A stretch of DNA of 33,699 nucleotides, from positions 1 to 33,699 of the forward strand of contig JASHOO010000170.1 of the NCBI GenBank assembly GCA_030041035.1. The letters are read 5' to 3'. The notes beneath the pieces were generated by a model. The model saw nothing but the letters and a program-made list of their open reading frames with translations. It was not told the DNA's origin and did no database searches. A program made the position numbers and the translations under genes. This DNA comes from Bryobacteraceae bacterium. GTDB taxonomy: Bacteria > Acidobacteriota > Terriglobia > Bryobacterales > Bryobacteraceae. Shown one piece after another: positions 26,302 through 33,349 of the stretch (its first letter is position 1; each line of letters begins with the position of its first letter).

Positions 26302-27336
26302 TCAGTTCGATTCGCTGAACTTAATACGAGGATAAAGTCCATTTCCTAAGGGAAGCGCCTCACACGTGCCCAGGTTCAGATTATTGGTCTCTCCGGTAGT
26401 GCCCGCATTTGCAAGACACGTTGGCGCAGCGGAGGATCCATCATTCACCTGCAGCAACACGGTGAAACTGGTGCCGCCTATCCTGCTGAACTGCGCTTGC
26501 GAGCCACCGGCATCGCCGAAGATACCGAACTCCGTCTTGTTCCACACCGAGGAAATATCAAGCATGCTGTCGGGGACGCAAGTGCCCCATCCCGCGCCTG
26601 TATTATCGTAGACCACGGCACAATCTTGGCCTCCAGGCGCTGCCCCAGCGTGCAACGACAGGTTCGCGAGGTCCGTAATCGGAAAATCGGGTGCGCTTGC
26701 GGCATTGCTGCTGACATAGCAATCGTCGCCCAATTGGTTCCAGTTGTCGGGACACGAGCCATAATTGAGCAGCCAATACTGCATAAACACCCCTCCACCA
26801 CACCCCCAAATATCGCAATCTTGATCCGTCCCATAAACGAATTGTTGCCAAACATGACAATCGAAGGTGGTGGAACCGTTACATGCGGAGGTGGTCATCC
26901 GGTCGTTCGTATTGATCTGCAGAGTGTATTCGTTTGGACCATCAGTGGCGTCATTACCTCCGACGCTGGTTACGGATTGCGTCGATGCATCTAAGAAGCT
27001 TCCACCTGCCCAGAAGATCAGTCCCCCCGGCGTATAGGCGACGTAGTCGTTTCCGTTGCCGACCACATCAGGCCGAGCGGTCATAGCTGTGCGGTGCACC
27101 GGATGAAGGCGCGGGCGTGCGGCCGTGCAATCCACCTTCTCGCGAGTGAGGCTGGGGTACGACTCATGAAAGCACCCTGCCTCCTGCGGAGGGTTTTGCG
27201 CCATGATGGCGCGCCATTTTTCGAGCGCCACCGGATCGACGGCTGGGCGTGCATCAGCCGCACGTAAAAAGGTGGGCAGCTGCGTCAGACATACCACGAC
27301 CGCCAAATGTTTTGCGTAAGTGATCATGCGTTTCAT
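26302..27336 (-). CDS. Secreted cysteine-rich protein of unknown function
   Basis: 344 residues with GGAGGAAG just before the ATG. A signal peptide spans residues 1-26 (LAVVVCLTQLPTFLRA-AD). The mature protein contains about 12 cysteines, an even number expected for disulfides in an exported protein. Recognisable blocks are WRAIMAQNPPQEAGCF, GNGNDYVAYTPG, EYTLQINTNDRMTTSAC, DCHVWQQFVYG, FMQYWLLNYG, CPDNWNQLGDDCY and GTTGETNNLNLGTC. From memory these belong to a family of uncharacterised secreted proteins in diverse soil bacteria, perhaps with a jelly-roll or lectin-like fold given the alternating beta pattern. No catalytic motif is evident. It lies 268 bases downstream of the kinase gene on the same strand and closes the unit with a strong terminator. 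Confidence 0.82.
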   Translation of the reverse strand: MKRMITYAKHLAVVVCLTQLPTFLRAADARPAVDPVALEKWRAIMAQNPPQEAGCFHESYPSLTREKVDCTAARPRLHPVHRTAMTARPDVVGNGNDYVAYTPGGLIFWAGGSFLDASTQSVTSVGGNDATDGPNEYTLQINTNDRMTTSACNGSTTFDCHVWQQFVYGTDQDCDIWGCGGGVFMQYWLLNYGSCPDNWNQLGDDCYVSSNAASAPDFPITDLANLSLHAGAAPGGQDCAVVYDNTGAGWGTCVPDSMLDISSVWNKTEFGIFGDAGGSQAQFSRIGGTSFTVLLQVNDGSSAAPTCLANAGTTGETNNLNLGTCEALPLGNGLYPRIKFSESN

Positions 27337-27604
27337 AAACTTCCTCCGATTGGGATCTTTCTTTTGCCCATCCCCGAGGCAGTAATGTTGCCAGATGTGT
27401 TCTAGGGTCTATGCAGGCCCAAATCCAGAGAAGGCCCCGAACACGCCTCGCACCCTGCAAGGCCGTCCCTGTAATGCTCCACCACCCTATAGGGCGGGAA
27501 AGAAACCTGAAACTTCTAATGGTGCGAGCGGATTTTCTTGTGCAGCCCCGGAAGGCAAAAATGTGAGTTGGGTGCGACCTCGCCAAGCCCAGGAACCGGC
27601 GCGG

Positions 27605-29395
27605 CTACGGAGTATTACCCGTGGACGGTGCGGCCGGTCGCTGCTCGAGAGCTTGCGCTTGCTTGAGATCGGCCTCGGCGGCCTCCGTGTCTTTCAGTTT
27701 TCTTTCTGCGGCGGCGCGATTTTCCCAGGCCTGGACGAAGTTCGGGTCGAGTTCAATAGCTTTAGTGAAGCACTGTATCGCGTGCTTGTACCCTCCCTTC
27801 TTCAGACGAATGATTCCGCGGTCGTTCCAGGTGCGCGGATTTGTTGGATTCAGTGCCAGGGCTTTTTCGTAGTCTTCGGCAGCATCGTCGAGCAGACCGA
27901 GGCGCATTTTGCAAAAACCTCGGTCATGGAAGGCCGAGGCGCTATCCGTTTTGTACCGGATAGCCTCCGAATAGTCGGCAATGGCTTTCTCCATTTGTTC
28001 GAGCTGCCGATAGGCACCCGCGCGGCCGAAATAGGACCGGTAGTCGGGTTTCGTTGCGATTGCCTTGGTGAAATACTCCACGGCCCCGGCATAATCACTC
28101 TGCTTCAACAGAGCTTCGCCTCGAATTTCTGGATCGCCTTCGGGCTGCGGATCGGCGGGCCGGTCTGCCGGACTACGTGCCGTCGTCACGTTCGGTTTCG
28201 CGGTGGCGCCGGCATTGCGATGGTAGAGAAGCAAACCCGCATAGGACAGAGCCACCAACAGAGCGGCAACGAGCGCGGCCACTGCCCAGGTGGATCTGCT
28301 TTCTGCGCGCGGCGCAGCGGCAGGCACAGTCTCCCAAGCCCTCTGGAGTGCCCGGGCGAACTCGCCGCAAGTTGCATAACGTGCCCCACCAGTCTTCGAC
28401 AGAGCCTTGCGCAACACTCCGTCAACCGCGGGACTCAGCCGGGAATTGAAAGTGACTGCGGCAGGTTGCTCAAGATACATCGTCATAGCAGCTAGCGAGG
28501 CCACAGAGTCACCCTCAAACGGCCGGCGTCCCGTCAACAGGACATAGGCGACGGTCGCCAGCGCGTACTGGTCTGTCTGCCCCGACACTGGCTCTCCGCG
28601 CCACTGCTCCGGCGCCATGTAATCAGGTGATCCCAGGGAGACGGCACTGTGTGTGAGCGTTGAGAATTGGGAGACCTTGGCGATTCCGAAATCGGCGATC
28701 TTCACGACGCCATCGGCGCGCAACATGATATTGGCGGGCTTGATGTCACGGTGGACCACTCCCCGGCTGTGAGCGTAATCGAGCGCTGCCGCACATTCTT
28801 GCACGATGCGCAATGCCTCGCCACTCGATCGCAGCGAAGGATCTGCGCGCATGGCCGCATCTAATGTGCGGCCCTGCACATACTCCATCACGATATAGGA
28901 GGTGTCGCCCTCCTGGCAGATATCGTGAACGGCGACGATGTTTGGGTGCGACAGCCGGCCTGCCGCTTGCGACTCGCGCGCCATTCGGGCCCGTAATTCC
29001 GAGCCTTCCTCGGCGGCATCATGGAACAGGATCGTCTTGATTGCGACCACGCGGCCGATGGCCGGATCCATGGCACGATAGACCACGCCCATGCCGCCCT
29101 TGCCTATTTTTTCGAGAAGCTCGTAACGTCCCAGCTTTTGGGGAACGCCGGCGGGTGTCCGAGACTGTGTTGGTTCCGTGGCGCTGATGGCGGCTGCTTG
29201 CGAAGCCACCTCGCCAACCGCTGCCCGTAAGTAGCTGTCGGCACCGCCAGCGAATGACAACAAAGACTCGACTTCCTTGCGCAGCGAGGTGTCGCTAGCA
29301 CAGGTTTCTTCGAGGAATGCCGCCCGCTCACTTTCTCTCTTCTCCAGAGCGGCGTGGTACAGTTGTTCCACTTGGCGCCAGCGGCCGGCATCCAT
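27605..29395 (-). CDS. Transmembrane Ser/Thr protein kinase with C-terminal TPR repeats
   Basis: A 596-residue Hanks-type kinase. An acidobacterial N-terminal helical extension (1-85) precedes the kinase domain at about 91-355, with GKGGMG at 98-103, ATP Lys120, HRDIKPAN at 215-222 (catalytic Asp217), DFG at 235-237 and SPDYMAPEQW at 256-265, so it should be active. A single membrane helix at about 370-391 (AVAALVAALLVALSYAGLLLY) is followed by a Pro-rich linker and an outside domain of about four TPR repeats (425-582; SDYAGAVEYFTKAIATKP, MEKAIADYSEAIRY, and so on). TPRs on the periplasmic side would bind a protein partner and signal to the cytosolic kinase. The ECF sigma gene ends 5 bases before this start, so the two are co-transcribed. 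Confidence 0.95.
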   Translation of the reverse strand: MDAGRWRQVEQLYHAALEKRESERAAFLEETCASDTSLRKEVESLLSFAGGADSYLRAAVGEVASQAAAISATEPTQSRTPAGVPQKLGRYELLEKIGKGGMGVVYRAMDPAIGRVVAIKTILFHDAAEEGSELRARMARESQAAGRLSHPNIVAVHDICQEGDTSYIVMEYVQGRTLDAAMRADPSLRSSGEALRIVQECAAALDYAHSRGVVHRDIKPANIMLRADGVVKIADFGIAKVSQFSTLTHSAVSLGSPDYMAPEQWRGEPVSGQTDQYALATVAYVLLTGRRPFEGDSVASLAAMTMYLEQPAAVTFNSRLSPAVDGVLRKALSKTGGARYATCGEFARALQRAWETVPAAAPRAESRSTWAVAALVAALLVALSYAGLLLYHRNAGATAKPNVTTARSPADRPADPQPEGDPEIRGEALLKQSDYAGAVEYFTKAIATKPDYRSYFGRAGAYRQLEQMEKAIADYSEAIRYKTDSASAFHDRGFCKMRLGLLDDAAEDYEKALALNPTNPRTWNDRGIIRLKKGGYKHAIQCFTKAIELDPNFVQAWENRAAAERKLKDTEAAEADLKQAQALEQRPAAPSTGNTP

Positions 29396-29400
29396 CGCGG

Positions 29401-30024
29401 CTAGCTCCCGTCCTTGGACAGCGGTGTTTCACTACTCATCTCGCGGACGAGCCAGGACTTTGCCAGACTCCAGTCGCGGTTTACGGTCTGCACCGATACT
29501 CCCAGCACCGCAGCAATATCGTTGGCATTCAAGCCGCCGAAGTATCGCATCTCGACGATCTGCGCTTTGCGTGAATCGAAGAGGGCGAGTTGGTTCAATG
29601 CGTCATCCATGCGCACCACCGCGGGGTCCATCTCGGCAGAGACGACCAGAGCTTCGTTGAAATCCACACGCTGGGCCTCACCCCCCCGTTTGGCGTAGCC
29701 TTTCGAGCGGGCATAGTCGACCAGTATGCGCCGCATCAGCCTGGCGGCCACCGCAAAGAAATGAGCCCGATCTTGCAACTCGATTTTTTGAATTGCGACG
29801 AGCCGCAGGTAGGCTTCGTTAACCAACGCGGTGGCCTGCAGAGTGTGGCCGCTGCGCTCGTTGATGAGGCAGCGTTGCGCGATCCTGCGCAACTCCGGAT
29901 AGACCAGCACGAGGATACGCTCTAGAGCGTCGCGGTCGCCGCCGCTCCAGGCCTGAAGCAGCCCGGTAATTTCCGGTACAGGGGCCGAACTCAATCCGGA
30001 CCTCCGTTCCCCGGATTCTAGCAT
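29401..30024 (-). CDS. ECF-type RNA polymerase sigma factor (TIGR02999-like group)
   Basis: 207 residues with sigma-70 region 2 at about 25-108 (ITGLLQAWSGGDRDALERIL, YPELRRIAQRCL, TLQATALVNEAYLRL, HFFAVAARLMRRILVDYAR) and region 4 at about 138-195 (DALNQLALFDSRKAQIVEMRYFGG, DIAAVLGVSVQTVNRDWSLAKSWL). The HxxxAARLMRRILVDYAR run and the position next to a kinase are typical of the ECF group abundant in Acidobacteria and Planctomycetes, which often lack an anti-sigma factor and are thought to be controlled by the neighbouring Ser/Thr kinase. No anti-sigma gene is present here. The ATG at 30024 has no strong ribosome-binding site. Confidence 0.93.
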   Translation of the reverse strand: MLESGERRSGLSSAPVPEITGLLQAWSGGDRDALERILVLVYPELRRIAQRCLINERSGHTLQATALVNEAYLRLVAIQKIELQDRAHFFAVAARLMRRILVDYARSKGYAKRGGEAQRVDFNEALVVSAEMDPAVVRMDDALNQLALFDSRKAQIVEMRYFGGLNANDIAAVLGVSVQTVNRDWSLAKSWLVREMSSETPLSKDGS

Positions 30025-30141
30025 GGTCGTTGCACCTATTTATCCAGCGGTTAGTAGATCTGCCTGTGGTTCCCGCTTTAGAGGGCGAAGGAAATGAAAC
30101 GGTCCGATTGAGACCGAAATTAGAAAGTCTGAGGAGGCTAT

Positions 30142-30765
30142 ATGAACCGCCATAAACTTCGCAACTTGATTTTCGCGGCAGTGCTGAGTACCAGTGCGGC
30201 GCAGTCGTTCGCTGGCACCGTTGTGTCCATCACGGTGGCCCCACCCGCGCTCCGCGTGTACGCCCAACCCCCCTGCCCTGGGGACGACTACATCTGGACG
30301 CCCGGACACTGGGCCTATGATCCCAGCGGCTACTATTGGGTGCCCGGCGCCTGGGTGCTGGCTCCGCATCCAGGTTACCTTTTTACTCCCGGATATTGGG
30401 GCTTCGTCAATGGCGCATACGTTTGGCACCACGGCTACTGGGGCCTACATGTGGGGTTTTACGGTGGCGTGAACTACAGATTTGGCTACACAGGTGTCGG
30501 TTTCCACGGCGGATACTGGCGGGGCGGCCACTTCTTCTATAACCGGGCGGTGGCCAACGTGGACGCGAGAAAGATTCACAACATTTATCGCGAGGAAGCG
30601 CATGACCGCAACCACCGCCACGAAGATCGGCGCGCGGCGCATGGTGAGCACTCCCACGAGCATCCGGGACACGCTAGCCCTGATCACGCACACGCGTCTA
30701 AGGTTGCATCTCGATCCGCCGGCCATTCGAGCGGCGGTCACGGGGCCCACCACGGACGCCGTTAG
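30142..30765 (+). CDS. Exported YXWGXW-repeat protein with histidine-rich tail
   Basis: A 207-residue protein from an ATG with AGGAGG eight bases upstream. It has a signal peptide at 1-24 (FAAVLSTSAAQSFA-G). Residues 48-130 contain tandem Trp/Tyr/Gly repeats of the WxPGxW type (YIWTPGHW, YYWVPGAW, YLFTPGYWG, YVWHHGYWG), the YXWGXW family thought to form a cell-envelope beta structure. YNRAVANVDARKIHNIY at 133-149 is the usual conserved segment after the repeats. From 154 to 204 there are 14 His in 51 residues (HDRNHRHEDRR..., GHSSGGHGAHHG), suggesting metal binding at the exposed tail. It is divergent from the ECF sigma gene with a 117-base shared upstream region and is a reasonable candidate target of that sigma factor. 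Confidence 0.87.
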   Translation: MNRHKLRNLIFAAVLSTSAAQSFAGTVVSITVAPPALRVYAQPPCPGDDYIWTPGHWAYDPSGYYWVPGAWVLAPHPGYLFTPGYWGFVNGAYVWHHGYWGLHVGFYGGVNYRFGYTGVGFHGGYWRGGHFFYNRAVANVDARKIHNIYREEAHDRNHRHEDRRAAHGEHSHEHPGHASPDHAHASKVASRSAGHSSGGHGAHHGRR

Positions 30766-30808
30766 CGAGACTCGGGGCAGGCCGCTCCGCCTGCCGGTCT
30801 CGACTTTT
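30766..30808 (+). terminator. Intrinsic terminator of the YXWGXW gene
   Basis: The stem pairs CGAGAC (30766-30771) with GTCTCG (30797-30802) and an inner GGCAGGC with GCCTGCC, looped by CGCTCC, followed by TTTT (30805-30808). It begins directly after the stop codon. Confidence 0.72.
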
Positions 30809-30893
30809 CGATGATCGTCCCTCAAGACAGCCAATCGAAAGCGTCCCTTCCGTACTCCCGGCAGCCAAAATCGCGATCCGGCGGCGGGCGCAA

Positions 30894-31318
30894 GATGCGG
30901 ATCACCTCAAGGACTTCGTCATCGGCCGGTACACGCTGTGTGCGAAGAACTTCGACGCCCTGATCTTCGGATATTACGAGGGCGACCGGCTCTGTACGTT
31001 GCGCGAACCCGCAACGGCTTCACGCCGACCTTGCGGGCGCAATTGTTCCGGCGGTTCCGCGGGCTGGAGATCGCTGAGTGTCCGTTCGCGAATCTGCCCG
31101 AGGCGAGAAGCGGACACTGGAGAGAGGGCCTCACTGCTGACAAGATAAAGGAGTGCCGTTGGCTGAAACCGGTACTGGTGGGATAGGTTGAGCTCGTAGA
31201 GTGGACGCCGGACGGTCACCTGCGGCATTCGATGTTCATTGCGCTCAGGGAGGACCGGGAGGCGGCCGCGGTACGGCGGGAAAGCTGGTTCACCGATTGC
31301 AAGAAACGCTCCGGCTGA
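30894..31318 (+). pseudogene. ATP-dependent DNA ligase (LigD-type) C-terminal fragment, disrupted
   Basis: The first frame reads FVIGRYTLCAKNFDALIFGYYEGDRL. A base is missing near 30992 and the next frame continues YVARTRNGFTPTLRAQLFRRF, ECPFANLPEARSGHW, LTADKIKECRWLKPVLVG, then a TAG stop (31184-31186) and, in the same frame, VELVEWTPDGHLRHSMFIALRED. This is the OB-fold C-terminus of bacterial NHEJ ATP-dependent DNA ligases (LigD ligase domain or a stand-alone relative). Nothing of the adenylation domain is present upstream. Ligase homology ends near 31285, where the oppositely oriented phosphatase fragment ends too. Confidence 0.75.
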
Positions 31319-32397
31319 TCCGATGCCATTGCACACTGGCTGCGAAGATTCGCCTGCAAGTTTGCCATTAACAGTGATGCCGCGATTCCCTTGCCCGAAA
31401 TATCGCCGATCACCAGGCCAAGCCGTTGTTGCCCTAAATTAAGGAAATCGTAGTAATCGCCCCCGACCTCGCGGGCTTGAACACAGACCCCCGCATATTC
31501 AAGTGTTTTTAGCGGCGGTGCCGCTTGAGGGAAGAGCCTCGCTTGCACCTGTTTCGCAATTTCAAGTTCCCGGGCTGCGCGACGTTCGGTTTCCACCTTC
31601 TCGGCGATCGCCCGGCGGCGCGCTTCAATTTGCCGCGTCATGTCGTCCCATCCCGCAAGTACAAAGGAATTCCCGTCCAGATCTTCGAAGGTTGTGAAGA
31701 TCCCGCCCCAAGTCCCCGTCTGTGGAGGGTGGCGAAAGCGAACGCCGCGCTTACGCCAGATGCGGAATTTGGCGGCAACATCTTCCGTTACAAACACCGC
31801 CTGCCCTGAGCGGCCGATGAACTGATGTTCCGCAGAATCGGGTTTGGGAGCGATGAGCGCAAGAAGCGTCGCGCCGTTCGGCGGAGCGACCAGAATAAAG
31901 CGGCCGCGCTCACCATATTGGTAATCCACGATGAGGCGAAAGCCAAGCTGGTCCAGATAGAATCGAAGGCTTCGATCCTGATCACGGACGAAGATAGGAA
32001 CATGATGCAGCCGGAGGTAGGTAGCCAGTTTTCTGTCCTGCTTCTGTTTCGGGGGGGCAACTTGGGCGATGCTCTTCGCCGCATCACGCTGCTCTTCTTC
32101 GGAGTGTGTGGCCGGACGCTTCCCGGCAATGCCGGTCACCCGCTGTGCCCGACGTGTCTGGAAATCCTTCGATTTGATTTGGACGAGTAGCGACTCATTC
32201 TTCGCTTTCAGCTCCTCGTACTGTCCAATCCATTGTTCCAGCGTGAGGCTCTGCAGAGTCGCGACGCGCACGGTCCGGTCAAGCCAATCGGTGGCTTCGC
32301 CTCCATGGAAGAAGAAATATCCTTCGGCCTTGGCGAGCGCCACCTGGAATCCCCTCTTCGCCAACTCGGCGTTGATGGCTTTGAGGTTGAGGGGCAT
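31216..32397 (-). CDS. N-terminal unknown domain + VOC domain + truncated SpoIIE (PP2C) phosphatase
   Basis: A 393-residue mosaic. Residues 1-70 (NLKAINAELAKRGFQVALAK, EATDWLDRTVRV, LTLEQWIGQYEELK) form a small conserved module of unknown role. Residues about 75-125 are a charged linker. Residues 128-250 are a VOC/glyoxalase-like domain (HHVPIFVRDQDRSLRFYLDQLGF, AVFVTEDVAA, FEDLDGNSFVLAGW). A short coiled-coil follows, then from 284 a SpoIIE-type phosphatase (AKQVQARLFP, EVGGDYYDF with metal Asp314, GDISGKG with Asp332). Family homology stops at about residue 372 (FLQSVNQL), roughly halfway through the phosphatase domain. The rest is junk translation through the LigD relic, so the metal site is incomplete and phosphatase activity is unlikely. 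Intact VOC-SpoIIE fusions are a recognisable acidobacterial architecture. No Shine-Dalgarno sequence precedes the ATG. Confidence 0.75.
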   Translation of the reverse strand: MPLNLKAINAELAKRGFQVALAKAEGYFFFHGGEATDWLDRTVRVATLQSLTLEQWIGQYEELKAKNESLLVQIKSKDFQTRRAQRVTGIAGKRPATHSEEEQRDAAKSIAQVAPPKQKQDRKLATYLRLHHVPIFVRDQDRSLRFYLDQLGFRLIVDYQYGERGRFILVAPPNGATLLALIAPKPDSAEHQFIGRSGQAVFVTEDVAAKFRIWRKRGVRFRHPPQTGTWGGIFTTFEDLDGNSFVLAGWDDMTRQIEARRRAIAEKVETERRAARELEIAKQVQARLFPQAAPPLKTLEYAGVCVQAREVGGDYYDFLNLGQQRLGLVIGDISGKGIAASLLMANLQANLRSQCAMASDQPERFLQSVNQLSRRTAAASRSSLSAMNIECRR

Positions 32398-32403
32398 GGG
32401 GAC

Positions 32404-32409
32404 ATTATA
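32404..32409 (-). promoter_or_regulatory. Candidate -10 element placing transcription start at the ATG
   Basis: A perfect TATAAT on the minus strand ends seven bases before the ATG at 32397. With the usual 6-8 base offset, transcription would start at or next to the start codon, giving a leaderless mRNA. This agrees with the missing ribosome-binding site. The -35 region at 17-18 bases spacing is poor. Confidence 0.35.
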
Positions 32410-32448
32410 TGGTTGATGTAGAGTGCTGCTCTTGCTACTCCGATACCT

Positions 32449-32893
32449 TTACATACCGCTCCATAACATCCACCATAACCAGCGAATCGCCGAGGTGGAG
32501 AACAGCCCAGGTTTTCCGAAGCCGTGACCGCCCTTGGCCACCCAGGCTAATAAGGTGTGCTGGAGTTGCTCGGGGCCTTTGGTCCACGTGAACGGGCCAC
32601 AACTGGCATTGTAACTTTGCAGAAATTGGTGGAGCAGATCTTTGAGATCCTGTTCGGAACGCTGGACGCTGTGTGCCAGCCCTTGCTTGCTGAGGACACT
32701 GAAGAAACACTCGATCAGGTTCACCCACAATGCGTGTGTCGGGGTGTAATGAAATCGTACACGAGAATGGCGCGCCAGCTACCGGCGCAGAGCTCCATTT
32801 TTGTGGATGTTCAGATTGTCCGCCACGACGGAGTTCGCGGTCCGGGTAGTGGCCCACGATCTCCCCCACATCCGCGCATGATCGATAACACAT
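32449..32893 (-). pseudogene. IS630-family transposase, C-terminal half, disrupted
   Basis: The minus strand reads VGEIVGHYPDR and, one frame over (shift near 32835), VVADNLNIHKNGALRR. A TAG stop (32781-32779) follows where the family has Trp, then in frame LARHSRVRFHYTPTHALWVNLIECFFSVLSKQGLAHSVQRS, LHQFLQSYNASCGPFTWTKGPEQLQ. DNLNxH and NLIECFF contain the second Asp and the Glu of the DDE triad of IS630/Tc1-like enzymes. The N-terminal half and the terminal repeats are gone, and homology ends near 32565. Confidence 0.75.
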
Positions 32894-32924
32894 GCCTCTG
32901 TTAAGATATTGATTTTAAACCTTC

Positions 32925-32967
32925 GGGCGCGTAGCTCAGGCGGATAGAGCATCTGCCTTCTAAGCAG
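32925..32967 (+). tRNA. tRNA-Arg(TCT), 5' half only (non-functional fragment)
   Basis: Bases fold as the start of a tRNA: acceptor strand GGGCGCG (32925-32931), TA, D-stem GCTC/GAGC around AGGCGGATA (32934-32950), anticodon stem TCTGC, loop CTTCTAA with anticodon TCT (32959-32961), then GCAG of the 3' anticodon strand. Four of five anticodon-stem pairs form. The fifth fails because the sequence departs from tRNA at 32968. No variable loop, T-arm (GTTCGAATCC) or 3' acceptor strand follows, so this is half a tRNA gene cut within the anticodon arm. Confidence 0.75.
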
Positions 32968-33349
32968 CCAAGTACTTGAACCTCTACTCGATTGATTTCA
33001 AATATCTTAGCTCCCTGAGAATCCACGCGAATACCTGATCCGCAGAGGCTCAGAATATGCTAGACCATCCAGTGAGTATGAAGCAACAAAAATCGGAGCC
33101 GCCTTGAACACCAACTGTAGGGTGTGGGATGAATGGAGAATACAGGCACCACACACCGGCAGATTGTTTTCAAGGTTCCCGAGATTCCCCTGGGTCCGCG
33201 CATTCCCGGATCAAGTTCAGACTGATGTCCACATGCTGGCCGACTACACAGTCCATGGCGCAAGAATTCCCACCCAAATGGTGCTCGGCGAGTGGAATCA
33301 AGGACTGCTTCTGACGTAGGATGAATCAAAAGGGTGGTCCAAAACTAGC
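32968..33349. other. Intergenic stretch with no recognised content
   Basis: Short open frames occur on both strands (for example plus 33104-33319 and minus 33060-33329), but none resembles a known protein or has a ribosome-binding site. The 3' half of the interrupted tRNA was looked for here and not found. Confidence 0.35.

Noticed and set aside
27395-28495. 366-residue plus-strand open frame opposite the kinase TPR region
   Set aside because: Antisense to clear TPR repeats and the kinase C-lobe, with no domain of its own.
13667-32781. Three in-frame TAG codons (13667, 31184, 32781) as possible stop-codon readthrough or recoding
   Set aside because: Each lies in a gene that is also truncated, and two of the three also have frameshifts. 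The replaced residues differ (Lys, Gln and Trp by family expectation) and apparently complete genes, such as the integrase-adjacent 33350-33691 or the ECF gene, end with ordinary stops. Pseudogene decay explains them.
32968-33100. Group I intron interrupting the tRNA-Arg gene
   Set aside because: Introns of this kind sit in the anticodon loop, but the break here is in the 3' strand of the anticodon stem. No T-arm or intron core elements were found downstream.
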